Source of the DNA: Silene latifolia
Lineage: Eukaryota > Streptophyta > Magnoliopsida > Caryophyllales > Caryophyllaceae
DNA: 64,000 bases
Direction: 5' to 3'
NCBI RefSeq assembly: GCF_048544455.1
Contig: NC_133536.1
Coordinates: 169,900,325 to 169,964,324, forward strand
Position numbers and translations under genes: made by a program
Shown: positions 24,010 through 35,693 of the stretch, piece by piece
How positions within the stretch are numbered: position 1 is the stretch's first letter
Layout: the number at the start of each line of letters is the position of its first letter
The notes under the pieces: generated by a model
Databases searched by the model: none
What the model saw: only the letters and a program-made list of their open reading frames with translations
What the model was told of the DNA's origin: nothing

Positions 24010-25501
24010 ATGAACTTAATAGTTGTGAAAAGAGAGTTCTTGACTTAGAAAGAAACACTAAAATGGCTAAACAAGTTTGGATAAAAAAGAAAGAGGTCAA
24101 GAAAGTTATTGTCAAGAAAGAACCCAAACTTGTTTGGGCTCCTAAACCAAATGTTTGATTTCTTATAAGCATTAGTGAGGGGCAGCAACAATTGGTACTT
24201 AGACACTGGATGCTCTCGTCACATGACGCGAGATGAAAGCCAATTCCTCTCGCTAGAAGCCTACGATGGTGGCATTGTGACATTTAACGACAACAAAAGA
24301 GGTGAAATCATTGGTATTAGAAATGTTGGTAAGCCAAAGTCACTATGTGTCGACAAAGTGTTGCTTGTGAAAGATTTGAATTACAATCTCTTAAGCAACT
24401 CACAACTATGTGATCGTGGAAACATCGTTGAGTTTCATGCTAGTGTGTGTAGGATAATTGATGGAAAGTCTTGAGAGCTCATACTTGAAGGAAAATGTGT
24501 CAAAGATGTCTACATGACCAACCTATATTCCTTGTCGGATCAAACTTTATCATGCATGAGTGTTCAAAAGAATGACCCTTGGCTTTGCCATAAACAACTT
24601 GGTCATGTTAATGCTAAAACACTAAATACCCTCTAGAGACTTGATCTAGTAGTTGGCATTCCTAATATCAAATTTGAGTTTAAATCACTCTGTAATGATT
24701 GTGTTAAAGGTAAACAAGTAAAATGCTCCTTTAAATCCAAAACGCCAATGAGCACTTCCTTACCTTTTGAACTCATCCACATAGACTTATGTGGACCTAT
24801 GCGTATCGTTAGTAGAGGTGGAAGTCGCTATATTTGTGTCATTCTAGATGACTTTATAAGATTTGTTTGGCTTCTTTTCTTAAGCTCTAAAGATCAAAAC
24901 TTTTGATAAATTCTTAATTTGGGTAAAAAAGGTTCAAAACAAATTTGGTTATAAATTTGCCTCATTGAGATCCGACCATTGAACCTAATTTGAGAATTTC
25001 TCATTTGAAACCTATTGTAATGAGAATGGTGTTAGCCACAATTTTTCGGCCGCAAGAACCCCTCAACAAAATAGGGTTGTGGAACGGATGAACCAAACTC
25101 TTAAAAATATGGTTAGGACCATGCTCATTAGCTCTAAAGTGCCAAGGAACTTTTGGGCCTAAGCTGTTAGCACATCTTGTTATATCTACAATCGTGTCAT
25201 GATTAGAAAAATCATTGAGAAAACCCCTTATGAATTACTACGAGGAAGAAAACTCAACATCTTACACTTAAAATGCTTTGGTAGTAAATGCTTTGTGCAC
25301 AATAATGGAAAGGACAACCTAGGCAAATTTGATGCTAGTAGTGATGAAGGGGTTTTTGTTGGTTATTCCGATCATAGTAAAGCTTATAAATTGTATAACA
25401 AGAGGACTATAAAAATGGAACAGAGTGTTCATGTAATATTTGACGAAGCTATTCTTTTTTGTTTCGAAGACACAAGTTGAAACGAGTATGATTGGAGGAC
25501 T
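24010..25501 (+). pseudogene. Sirevirus gag end, protease and integrase, broken
   Basis: After the solo LTR the frame resumes with a K-rich gag tail to about 24157. The protease begins WYLDTGCSRHMT, with the catalytic DTG at 24199-24207; this open part runs to 24474. The GAG-pre-integrase block LCHKQLGHVN lies near 24590, the integrase start HIDLCGPM near 24780 and ILDDFIRFVWLLF near 24840. The C-terminal GVFVGYSDHSKAYKLYN block is at 25349-25400. Several stops interrupt the frame. RT and RNase H are lost at 25501. The order protease-integrase is Copia. Confidence 0.8.
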
Positions 25502-25600
25502 TGTAATACCTCGTAAATTCTAAACCTAGTACTTCGTCGAGTGGCCGAGTACTCGACCAAGTAAACCTCACTCGACCGAGTGAGGGACTAAGTGAGCCTG
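25502..25600 (+). repeat. Stub of a chromovirus-type LTR (5' end)
   Basis: TGTAATACC at 25502 looks like an LTR start, and the next 90 bases carry TCGAGT/ACTCG words like those in the reverse-strand LTR at 37183-38522 (which also starts TGTAATACC on its own strand). After about 25600 Tat pol sequence follows. The right border is not precise. Confidence 0.5.
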
Positions 25601-26840
25601 TAAAGTTGTCAAAGACATACCAGGAATTGACAGGGAAATTGCAAAGCATAGAATTCCGATTAAACCGAGTTTTAAACCATTGAAATAGATGCTACACAGA
25701 ATGCGAACCGAGTGGTACTTAAAAGTTAAACAAGAAATTGATAAAAAGTTCAACGCTGGGTTTATCAAGGTGTCGGAATGCTTAAATTTGGTTGCCAATG
25801 TAGTGCCAGTATAGAAGAAAGACGGGAGAGTTCGGGTTTGCATTGATTTTCCATTACCTCATATCGATATCTTAGTTGGCAATAACGCCAATCATGCCCT
25901 TTTATCTTTCATGGACGGGTATGCTACCAACAATCAGATAAAGATGGCCGAAAAATAGATGTGTAAGACAGCCTTCACCTTACAGTGGGGAACTACTGTT
26001 ACACAATGATGCCTTTTGGTTTGATAAATGTCGAGGCAACATACCAAAGAACAACGACGACGTTGCTACATACCATGATGCGTAAGGAAGTAGATGTCTA
26101 TGTCGATGACATGATCGTTAAATCAAAAGAACGTAGTGGTCATCTCGAAGCATTAAGAAAGTTTTTCAAGAGATTACGAAAATAAAACATGAGGTTGAAT
26201 CCGCAGAAAGTTGCATTTAGAGTTACTTCTGGCAAGCTTTTGGGCTACATCGTTAGCCACCGTGGCATCGAAGTTGAACCATCAGAGATTAAAGCCATTA
26301 TGGAAATGCCTTATCCCGAGACCAAGAAGCAAATTCGAGGATTCCTAGGCCGAGTACACAAAGCATAAGCCGATTTGTTTCAAGATTGACAACGATATGT
26401 GAGCCGATCTTCAAGAAGTTGAAAGCTGGAGAACATGAAATATGGCACGATCAATATCAAGCCGCATTTGAGAAAATCAAAGAAGTTCTATCTTCACGAA
26501 CAGTTCTAAGCCCACCTATAGTTGGGCTACCATTATCGATGTACCTAACTGTCACAGATACTGCAATGGGGGCTATGTTAGCCCAAAATGTTGCATAGAA
26601 GAAAGAGCCATTTACTACATTAGTAAAAAGTTCTTAAAATATGAAGTGAAATACACACCTCTTGAAAAGAAATGCTTGGCCCTAGTTTGGGCAACGAAGA
26701 AGTTAAGATACTATATGCTGAGTTACATCATGGAGGTTTATTCGAAAATGGATCCAATCAAGTACCTATTTGAAAAGCCGGCGCTAAATGGCAGAATGTC
26801 AAGATGGAATCTCATGCTATCATAATTCGATCTCAAATAT
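25601..26840 (+). pseudogene. Ty3/gypsy Tat-lineage RT and RNase H, broken
   Basis: RT blocks in order: KFNAGFIKVSE (about 25750), VPV and KKDGRVRVCIDF (25805-25850), FPLPHIDILV, LLSFMDGY near 25905, MMPFGLINVEATYQR (26006-26050) and YVDDMIVKS at 26099. About 13 residues that normally join VCVD and FPLPHID (the YRDLNRASPKDD block) are missing in frame, so the active site is damaged. RNase H follows: FKKLKAGEHEIW (26410), LTVTDTAMGAML and CLALVWATKKLRYY near 26675. Stops occur at several points. Sequence style and the second RNase H downstream place it in the Tat group. Confidence 0.85.
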
Positions 26841-27287
26841 GTGCCCTTAAAAGAAATTAAAGGAAGGGCGGTGGCCGATTTCCTCGCCGACAGTCCAATT
26901 GAAGAAGCTGAGGTAGTCGATACTTGGTCATTTCCCAATGAAGATGTGGTTCACATAAAAGATGATGTGTGGGACCTATACTTTGATGGAGCATCAAACT
27001 ATATGGTATATGGAGTTGGAATTCTCCTAATCACCACGAAGGGTGCACACGTGCCAGTCTCGATCAAATTGGACTTCAACGTGACAAACAATGCTGCAGA
27101 ATATGAAGCATGTCTATTGGGCTTACGCAGTGCGCTCGATTTAGGTGTGAAAAGGCTATTATTGCACAAGGACTCATCCTTAGTAATCAATCCAGTAGTC
27201 GGGTCATGGAAAATCAAAAGTAGTAGCTTGGCTCCGTACCAAGCATGGATCGATGAATTAGAACGATACTTCGACGATGTCAAATAA
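26841..27287 (+). CDS. Archaeal-type RNase H domain segment of Tat pol (open remnant)
   Basis: An open stretch of 148 codons. The first third is the end of the classical RNase H/connection (GRAVADFLADSP). Then comes a second RNase H-like domain: WDLYFDGASN with the first catalytic Asp, NNAAEYEACLLGL with the Glu, and a DSSLVIN motif with the next Asp. Such an additional archaeal-type RNase H next to the ordinary one is characteristic of Tat-lineage (Tat, Ogre, Retand) elements. It is only a part of a broken polyprotein and would not be made alone. Confidence 0.75.
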   Translation: MPLKEIKGRAVADFLADSPIEEAEVVDTWSFPNEDVVHIKDDVWDLYFDGASNYMVYGVGILLITTKGAHVPVSIKLDFNVTNNAAEYEACLLGLRSALDLGVKRLLLHKDSSLVINPVVGSWKIKSSSLAPYQAWIDELERYFDDVK

Positions 27288-28684
27288 GTTTACCTCCCGA
27301 GAGATGAAAAACAATTTGCTGATGCGCTATTAAAATTGACCGCATTGATCAATATTCCCGAGCATATGTATAGTATGCCGATATGTGTCGAAAGAAGATC
27401 GTCACCCTTTTATGTCAATGTAATCGGTGGTACCGGAGAAAGTGATACTGAACCTTGGTATATGACTATTCTAAAGTACAAAGACATGGGAGAGTACCTT
27501 ACCGACCTTGATACATGAGGGAAACATCTCTTAAGAATGTTGGCATCCCAATTTATCGAGACAGACGACGGACAGTTATATAAAAGAACTACCTAAGGTG
27601 TTTTGCTACGATGTATTGATAAGCCAACTACTGAGAAGGTAATGGAAGAAATCCATGATGGAGAATGTGGGCCACACATGAACGCACACATGTTGGTTCG
27701 AAAAATTATGAGATTGGGCTACTATTGGAGCTCGATGGAGACAGATTGTCGTAGATATGTCAGGAATTGCCATAAGTGCCAGATTTTTGCAAATATTCAA
27801 CATGTACCACCCTCTATGTTGTATACCATGACATCACCCTCGCCATTTTCAACCTGGGGAATCGATATAATTGGAAAAGTAAACCCATCCGGAAAGAGAG
27901 GGCATTGTTTTATTCTTGTTGCAATTGACTATCTCACAAAGTGGGTAGAGCCGAAGTCCTATAGAGAACTCAAAGTGAAGTAAGTGGAAAAATTTATTCA
28001 GAATGAAATTATTTTCCGATATGGGGTACCAGATGAGTTCATCACTGATCACGGGACTCATTTCCAAGCTGGAACCGAAACTATACTTCAGAAGTATATG
28101 ATAAAATATCACAAGTGATCACCCTATCAACCATAGACAAATGGTGTGGTAGAAGCTGCTAATAAAACGGTTACTATCATTTTGAAAAAGATGTCGGATA
28201 AATACCGTGAATGGTATGACAAGATACCCTTCGCATTATGGGGGTACCGAACTTCAATTAGAACATCCACGGTAGCAACTCTCTATTATTTGGTTTATGT
28301 AATGAAGGCAGTTAAACTAGTTGAATTAGAAGTACCGTCTTTGAGAATATTGCTCGAATGTCAGATCTCGAAAGAAGATTGGGTCCAAGCCTGATATGAT
28401 TTGTTTCGATGAGCGACATTTGAATGCACTGCATCATGTACAACTCCATCAGAAGAGTATAGAGAGAGCTTTTAATAAGAAGGTGAAACCTTGAGGAATC
28501 AAAGAAGGAGATTTGGTTTCGAAATCAGTTCGTGCTTCTTTACCAGTGGAATGATTTTGTAAAGAAGAAGGCCCTTATTTGGTAAAGAAGAGTTTTTCGG
28601 GAGGTGCACCTCGACTGACAAATCTGGACGGGAATGATTTTGGGAATCCTACAAACTTGGATCAATTGGAGACGTATTATCCTT
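27288..28684 (+). pseudogene. Tat-lineage integrase, broken
   Basis: The HHCC zinc-binding region lies in 27650-27790 (GPHMNAHMLVRKI, LGYYW, then CRRYVRNCHKCQIF). The catalytic core begins STWGIDIIGKV at about 27850. KWVEP, FGVP-like and ITDHGTHF blocks follow to 28060, then NGVVEAANKT near 28140 and WGYRTSIRTST near 28240. A C-terminal DLV-K---F---GP-LV-K-FSGGA-like tail ends at the stop in 28682-28684. Several stops and a frame change around 27520-27600 and 27980 break it. Confidence 0.82.
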
Positions 28685-28978
28685 GAAAAGGGCCTCATTC
28701 TCAAATCTTATGAAATAATATTCGAATTGCTTTGTACTTTGAATAAGTTAAAAGTTGTTGGCATTTGCTGACACTGCATAAAATATTTTACGGGATAACT
28801 ACGAACTCGGTTTGATTCTATTGCAAATCATATACGTAGGCAACTCTTTAAAAGAGTACAAACGAAATAAGAAACCTGAAATACTAAAATGAAATTTTTG
28901 AATGTGGAAATTGGGGATTTTTAATAAATAATAGTTTTTGTTTATTCTTAAACTCCCAGCGAAGCTCATTACAAAGTT
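28685..28978 (+). other. Untranslated stretch after Tat integrase
   Basis: No coding frame. GAACTCGGTTTGATT followed by ATACGTAGGCAACTC (28803-28855) is the sort of short block I recall just behind pol in Tat elements. Confidence 0.5.
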
Positions 28979-30548
28979 TTATTCCGGGCTAAGCCCATCA
29001 CCCACAAACCAAAAAGGAAAGCACACAACGATAATAGAAGATAACACATAGTAAAAAAAAGCCAAGCTAAGACCTAGCCTAGACCGAGCTTGGGTCACGT
29101 GACCATCACGACGAGACGACATCTCACCCGTCATCACTCTCCCTCGTTTCTTTGAAGGAATTATAGTTTCTTCGCACGGGCCCAGTCCATCCTTCAGACT
29201 TAGTCGAGGACCGAGCCTTTCAGCCAAAGTCGGCCCATCACTGGCCATCGAACCCAACCTTCGCCAGACACATGAAGTCTTAGTGTCAGCCTTAGGATTC
29301 TTGTCAGTCTCAGATCCAGACTCGGGAACGATTCTTTGAAATAAGTTTGGTTCAGCAAGTTGTCTTGGCGATATTTCCAATCCACGACATCGTCCTTTCG
29401 CAACTTTCTCCTAATTTTGAAAGATGGTTCACTAACCCATTTCAAATAAGAGGGAGAGACCCATCTTGATTCTGGTGGGTCAAGCATATGCCAAATAGTT
29501 CAACCATTCCAAACCTGGAGCCAGGCCTGGCACTTAGAATGAGTAACATCGAAGATTGGCCTACGGACAGCTTCGATGGATGAAACAGTCTGTCGATGAC
29601 CGAATTGACGAAGTACTCGATCCAGATAAATATAAATAGAACGATCTAGGCCTAGCAGTGTGATATATCTTGTCCAGTCAGTGTTAGGGAGGCCCGTGAA
29701 TGAGACCATATAATGTCATGGTAAGATCCAACGAACATGGGACCCGGCTCCAATAGTCAGCATTTCACGCCAATAAGCCAATGTCAGGCCAAAGGAAGAC
29801 ACTAGAGGTCGAGCAGTGAAGCTGCTCACATGATATTTCTTGGATGCATGAGGTTGGGTGGATAACCCGAGTCTCTCGAAGAGCCATATCTATCAACGAA
29901 CGGGATGAGAAAGAAAAAAGGAAAAAGGAAAAAAAAATGAAAAAGCCGAAAAGGAAAAAAAAAAGAAAAACTGAAGCCGAGAAAAAAAAAACTGCTGAAG
30001 ACGGGTAGATCCGGTGTATGCAGCAGTTGGGTTGGATTTGCGAGCATCCAGGCCTCTGATAGTCTAGGCTAAATTAATCCAAGCCGGGTTTAGCCGACCC
30101 TCCATTTGTTCTACGACTTGAACAAGTCGAGCCTGACTATGACAAGTTGGACCTTTTATACTTCCCAAAAAGCAGTAAAGATGCAGCATGATACGCCCAA
30201 AAGCCCTCCATTGACAATGTCACGGACTTCAATATGAGATAGACCCAGATATGTGGGATATTTCCGTTCCCAGTTGGACGAGAAATAAGGAATTACGGGT
30301 TCACGAGTAGTTCTCTACCCTCCTAAGATAGTAAATTCTTCGGAAAGAGGGCATATCTCCACTTTAGGAAATGCGAAGACGTGATGAACTTGGTCCCACA
30401 TCTTCAAACACTCGTCTAGAAAGACAATCTGGGGTCTAATTTGCGAATGCAATATTATTTGTTGAATTCCAGCATCAAGAAGGTTTTGGGTTTCTCGTCC
30501 TCTGAAATCAGTAGCCCAGCCCTTCATATTTTCGATCAATGATTTCAT
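28979..30548 (-). pseudogene. Antisense additional ORF (gene23/plant-mobile-domain-like), broken
   Basis: Read on the reverse strand, ATG at 30548 opens MKSLIENMKGWATDFRGRET and continues to HHVFAFPKVEICPLSEEF, ending at 30315. The F-F---EI-P--EEF pattern is like the start of plant-mobile-domain or maize Grande gene23-type proteins. Further on, 29709-29500 carries YLDRVLRQFGHRQTV, again like that family (LPERVLRQFG). More open pieces lie at 29380-28979. Frameshifts and stops separate them. Antisense additional ORFs between pol and the 3' LTR are known in Tat-lineage elements. The function of these proteins is unknown. A TATA box sits 60 bp upstream. Confidence 0.6.
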
Positions 30549-30606
30549 GATGCGAAAATTTTAAGAAAATTTAAAGAAGATATAGAATTATGGTTGAACC
30601 AAATCT

Positions 30607-30616
30607 CCTTATATAG
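30607..30616 (-). promoter_or_regulatory. TATA box upstream of the antisense ORF
   Basis: On the reverse strand CTATATAAGG, about 60 bp before the ATG at 30548. It suggests that the antisense ORF had its own promoter. Confidence 0.5.
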
Positions 30617-32071
30617 AAATTAAGGAGGGAAACACATCTAGGAAACCTGGAGTGCCGTTCAAGCAAGCACCAAATGGGCCTCGGTCGGCGTGCCCGATGG
30701 GCCTAGGGGCGGGTCGCATAGATTTTCACGCAATGCACGTCCGTTTTCGCAAGTTTTGGATTCGTTTCGCATGCCGAGATGGTCGATTTACATTTCTACC
30801 CCAGCGAGTCAATTTTCGAATAAAGACTTGCACACCTTTTATCGGGCTAAGCCCATTTTATTTCTATGGGTCGTTGGTAGTACGAGTTGCATCTTTTATT
30901 CACATGGTTATGCTTCAAAATAAATCTTGTTTAGCAATCCACAGCGAATGCTCCCAACTTCAAATTCAAAACCCACGCCGAAGGCCCAATTATTCAAAAT
31001 TGGGTCGAAATGTTCAAATTCAATCCTTAGGTCAATGACCCAGTTTTTCCAAGATGATCCATTTCAAAATATTGATGATCCAAGTAATGATGCATCCCCA
31101 GCGGATACTCCTAATTCTAATTCAAAAACAGGGCCTAAGCCCCAATTCTTTAGAAATGATTCATTTTTACAAGATCGATGATCTAACCACGTGTTTATGT
31201 GATGACTGTTGTCGTATGTGTTTTTTCCATGTTTCAAATGTAACAGAAAATACTTCAACTGCGTGCTCTAAAGTCTTCAACTTTAGACCCATTGCAACTA
31301 GGGGCACTAAAGTCGTTGGCTTCAGAGACCATTATCAGGATGAACGGATGACATCCACCAGAGTTTCAACTCAGTTCAATTCAATTCAATACAAGAGCCT
31401 GAAATGGAAGAATTCCGCCTCTAAAAACATGATCATCTGTCAATAGATGATTCAAATCAATACAAGAGTCAATACAATAGAGGAAAAATTCCGGTGCAAA
31501 AAGCAAATATTCAAGAGTGATGGGAACCTTCTTGGAAAAGTCCCGTCCATTTGGGCATAGATTAGCAGAATGCATGCCAGGAGTTGTTGAACTACGATAC
31601 AGGTTTGATTCCATCACAACGGATATGCAGGCGCCAAAGGATAAGGCTAAACCCACCCTTTTATTCGAAATAACGGGTCGATGACCAATGATGATTCACT
31701 AAAAAAGAACAAAGGTTAATCCCTGGTGAAGTTTCAGGTATGATCTCTTCTTATGGGTGGTGAGCTTATATACGCAAGTTTAATGGACTATAAACGACCC
31801 GTGGAAACCTAAGGTCGAGAGGGACTTGGGGTATACTTTTACTAGCGCCTTGTCCAAGCTTGTAGATACCCGTATCTCCTATAGATACCTGTATCTGTCG
31901 ATATTGACATTTATAGATATTCCGACAAACACCCGATGATGATAGGACGACATGTATTCTTCAGTTGAAAGTCTCACTATTTGTATCTCGTTTTACAATA
32001 TAGAATGGCCATCGTCAATGGATATTTTTAATTAAATGAAATTTGAATTAATGTTTCTTTTTTTTAAATAA
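30617..32071 (+). other. Tat 3' untranslated region, no gene seen
   Basis: Several frames above 60 codons lie here on both strands, but none resembles a protein family and they overlap one another. It is probably the 3' untranslated part of the Tat element. The repeated GATACC-GTATCTCC words at 31865-31895 form a small inverted/direct repeat cluster. The right border is the LTR start at 32072. Confidence 0.45.
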
Positions 32072-33325
32072 TGTTGGAGAATGTGTCCTCAACAATAGTG
32101 CTATCACATGTTTAAATCTCAAAATAAGAATACGTAAGGGATGATTCATTTATATAGTCAACTGATCAACCTTAATCAGTAATGATTGGCTAACTAGAGT
32201 TTGACATTGCTGTCGTTTGACGGTGGTGATCGGTTGATCCCTTAAGGTCACACCTAAAGGACAATTCCCTTAATAGTCAAATTGATTAATTGTATGACGA
32301 TACAAGTTAATCAATTCCTTAAAATTGAACAATTCAATTGTGAGAGAGAATATTTTATATCTCATTGTAATTTGATTAAATAAGATTTATTTTAGTAATT
32401 AAAATGCTTTATTACTAAAATTGATTATTGTTTGTGAAACAATTGAGATAAGAATGAATGGTTAATTATAATTACAATATGTTGTGAATTATAATTATAT
32501 GACCCATTTTATTTATGTGATCAAGAATCACTAGTCAATTTGTATTATGGAATTTAATTAATATATAAAATGATATTTATTTGATAAATATGCATTAAAT
32601 TAATTAATAACATGTAACATACTACATGTGACATATTGTGTGACAAATGACAAATTGACAAAATAAAATGGAGTCCATTTTATACATATGGAACGAAATG
32701 GAGGGTGTAGGGTCTGAGGATGATATTATTTTATGAGATAAAGTGCATATCATCATAACTATTGCATACTAGCTTACATACCTACATTTTGATAAGAGTA
32801 AAAAGCAAAAGTAAGATGCCATTTTGGCCTTACTCTACCCGGCTCCATCCTCCTCTTTTAATGAGAATTTGTTCTCATTTTACTCTCTCCATTCATTCAT
32901 TCATCTTACATGCATTCTTGCTCGTCTCTCTCACAATCTCTATAAACTTGTTTTAGAAAATACAATAAATTGTTCATCATAAATTCTAATCACAATTTAA
33001 GATTACTAGTGTAGTAATACGTATATTATTAGAATTAATTTAAGGATACTACTATATTAATCTAGTTAATTAATATAATAGTTTAAAGGACTTATCTTGG
33101 GTACAATAAAAGGAGGATCTCTACATTGAGATTTTGGAGGATCATCCATTATATTTTAGCTCAAGAACAAATAAGGAAGGTGACCTTATTTGTGCCCTTT
33201 TTCGAGCCATATAACAATGTAAGGAACATTATTTTTCCTTATTAATCTCTTATTTAGTTATGCATGCACTAGATCTTAAGAACACAAATTAAAAGGTTAG
33301 TTAGTTCACTATTAGAAGAGTCTAA
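32072..33325 (+). repeat. Angela-family LTR, isolated
   Basis: Starts TGTTGGAGAATGTGTCCTC and follows the order of blocks in the LTR at 6961-8223: GGTGATCGGTTGATCCC, AATTGACAAA-TAAAATGGA, CTCAAGAACAA, TTTGTGCCC, GCATGCA. It is clearly diverged. No PBS or PPT is attached and I see no target duplication, so it is a solo LTR or a truncated relic. The right end (GAGTCTAATA) is uncertain by some tens of bases. Confidence 0.75.
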
Positions 33326-33341
33326 TAGTAGGTATATGAAT

Positions 33342-33406
33342 AAGATGGAGATATTTTCTCGTAAGACCAAGGGACAAGTTTGAATCCATGGAGATATTTT
33401 CTCGTA
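33342..33406 (+). repeat. Short direct repeat
   Basis: ATGGAGATATTTTCTCGTA occurs twice 43 bases apart, just after the Angela-family LTR. Confidence 0.75.
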
Positions 33407-33481
33407 TTAGACCTATAATCCGAACAATGGTGAAATATAGTCAAGTCCAATTGACTATAATTCCGGTTATTGCTTGAGACG

Positions 33482-33758
33482 TGTCAAACAGTAACCAAAG
33501 TTGGATCGAAAACTCGTCGAATCCAGGTTATACAAAGCTGCGTTTTTTTCTTATAACTTGTCTGACTAAAAACTTAATACAAGATGATTATTTATATAGC
33601 TAACTAGATAGACTCCTAATCGAACTCTTCCTAACTTTAATCTAACAACTCATAACAACCAAATAACTAACTCTTATTCAATAAAATAACAACTAACTAA
33701 ATCTAATCCTAGGATTAGTTTTATTTGACTAACCTACTGAATCCTACTAGTATCAACA
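33482..33758 (-). repeat. Small Copia-like LTR on the reverse strand, about 277 bp
   Basis: On the reverse strand the sequence opens TGTTGATACTAGTAGG, has a TATA box (CTATATAAATAATC at 33586-33599) and can be closed at GTTTGACA. Size and TATA position suit a small Copia LTR (Ale/TAR-like). No matching target duplication is visible at these borders, so they may be off. Confidence 0.4.
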
Positions 33759-35450
33759 CTCTGTTTTTCGCGTTTCTTTCTGTGTGGCAGGGCCATGTTT
33801 TGCCACGATTTTAGTGCCCCTACCATCAAAACAACCCCTGTTTTACATATTTCAAATGTACACTCTTCCACGATTGCAAAACATATTTCAAATCAATTTT
33901 TTGTTGAAAAATGAAGTTCCAATTCAAGTTTATAAAACATGTTTGAAAAGAAATTCTTAATTGTCGATGACGGCCCCTCGAGACAAGATCTATTATCGAT
34001 TACAACACAAGGCTTTGTCAACGATACATGTAGGTTGAGGGTGCATATAATATCTCCAACCTTCTCCCTTTTATTTATGCTTTTACTGCTTTATTTTATT
34101 ATTTTATGTCAGTATAAGACCGTCTTACTTTTTGCTAAATGAAACTAGAATAGTTTGAGTATGAGTTAAAATACCATTTCGACACCCGCGTTGCCTCGAA
34201 TTTAAAAGAATTAATTCATCTGAAGTGATCGATATTCCTCGCTCGTTTACATATCCTTGTGTTGGAAGAGGATAATTAATTAAAATGAGTTTATATCGAT
34301 TCGTGAAACGATCGTTCATGCTCATTGTAAGTCACGTTTTTTGCTCGGCCTTTGGCTCTCTTATTCAATTTTTATTAACTACTTTTATAACCGTGACACG
34401 ATTATCTAGGGAAGACTTGCTAAATAACATGTTTAAATCGATGATTTATTCTAACTTGTCAAATCTTCCAAATCATTAGACATTTTAGGACATAAAATGA
34501 ACTAATTAACATGTAAATGAAATTTACAACTTCTCTAATTCTAATTGAATCCATCTTTCTTTCACTAATATCTCGTTAGTACGGGAGTGCATGCTTATCA
34601 TCCTTCCGTTTACACTTGATGACTAAAAATGGACAATTTTTGACCCGAATGTGCCTCAAAAACTGTATTGAGTAACACGAGTCTTCTCGTCTTTTATTTT
34701 TCGTTTTTATTGTCTTTTAAACTTCAATTATTTACGATCCTATTTTCATAAATAGCGGCTGTCATTAATTTGTTAGCATTTTGGAATTCGATTTAATTGA
34801 TAGATCGTATTTAATTTGCTATTTTGCCTAACTCATTTTATAAGTCATTTTGGTCAACTTAGAATTAGTTAGTTTTACCTTATTTATTTTTTAAGTCAGA
34901 TGTTTTTAACAAAACCTTGTTTTATTTAGTTAGACTTGGATAACGCCTAATTCTATAAAACTGAGCGATGTGCATGCAATACGAGGAATGACCTAAGGCC
35001 GATTCAGGCCATGAGCTGTCCCCCAAAATGAACGTTTTTTGAGGCCTAAGGCCATGTACCACATCGTGTGTCGTAGGTTATTTTCTACTTGTTTTTATGC
35101 GTTAACCACTAACATTTGCTCACATATCTTATGCTAAGCGTAAGCCTTTCTATCCCTCTCTTTGTTTGCGTTCTCTACTTTCTTATGAACTCACATGCTA
35201 AATCACTCGACAAGTTATGTGCATTAAAACGACTTAAAAACTCAATTCACATGTTAAGAATTAACACAACGGTTGCATTTCTCACATGTGCTTATAACCA
35301 AAATAGCCATCTTTTTCCATTAGTAGAAGTCGTTATTGCAACAGGCGGAGTTGGGTGTTTTTCTAATGAAATAATTTAAGCTTTCTAACACGTAATCTTA
35401 CACGAATCCGAAATATCTAAAATTTGTTTCTAAATTCCATTTAAAAATTT
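33759..35450 (+). repeat. Possible Tat/Ogre-type LTR
   Basis: About 1.7 kb with no gene, ending beside a TGGCGACTC primer-binding-type motif. The GGCCTAAGGCC/GGCC words (34995-35055) and T-rich tail fit an LTR, but I cannot place the left end. I call it only from the PBS position. Confidence 0.35.
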
Positions 35451-35452
35451 AG

Positions 35453-35461
35453 TGGCGACTC
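35453..35461 (+). other. Candidate PBS of Tat/Ogre type
   Basis: TGGCGACTC, the core of the PBS I associate with Tat/Ogre elements (thought to pair with tRNA-Arg). It is followed by only about 60 bp before another element begins. Confidence 0.45.
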
Positions 35462-35520
35462 TTTCAAAATGTAAAAAAATGATTTTTTTTTAAAAGAAAC
35501 ATTACGTGGATGAATTTCCC

Positions 35521-35685
35521 TTGTCCACATCTCCCATTGTTGGAGGAGTCAAGGATGTATCGAGACTCGGAATAACATCCATTGTAGAAGGTGACAGCCG
35601 AAAACCAAAGGTCTAAGCCATGATGAGGGAACTCTCTTTGCAATTCCTTATACCTCTCCCATGATTCAAATATGCTCTCATCACC
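35521..35685 (-). pseudogene. Fragment of an Athila-type gag
   Basis: On the reverse strand 55 codons read without a stop. They contain ESWERYKELQREFPHHGL and a VTFYNG motif. The same block in the full gag at 48552-50153 reads ESWERFKGICRSCPHHGL. It covers only the middle of the retrotransposon gag domain. Both ends are cut by neighbouring repeats. Confidence 0.8.
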
Positions 35686-35693
35686 CCCTATTT

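Larger units (their letters stand above)
8224..25501 (+). mobile_element. Sirevirus-like Copia retrotransposon, split by two nested insertions
   Basis: Pieces are 8224-8774 and 18019-18500 (5' LTR), 18501-20699 (PBS and gag) and 24010-25501 (end of gag, protease, integrase). Removing the two insertions with their target duplications restores continuity. The LTR end, with a C-rich stretch (CCCAATTCACCCCCTCC) shortly before the PBS, resembles Sirevirus LTRs. RT, RNase H and the 3' LTR are missing; the element stops at 25501 where an unrelated LTR stub begins. Confidence 0.75.

Noticed and set aside
30652..31446. Several overlapping forward frames in the Tat 3' region
   Set aside because: No family resemblance, three frames overlap each other, and position suits untranslated sequence.
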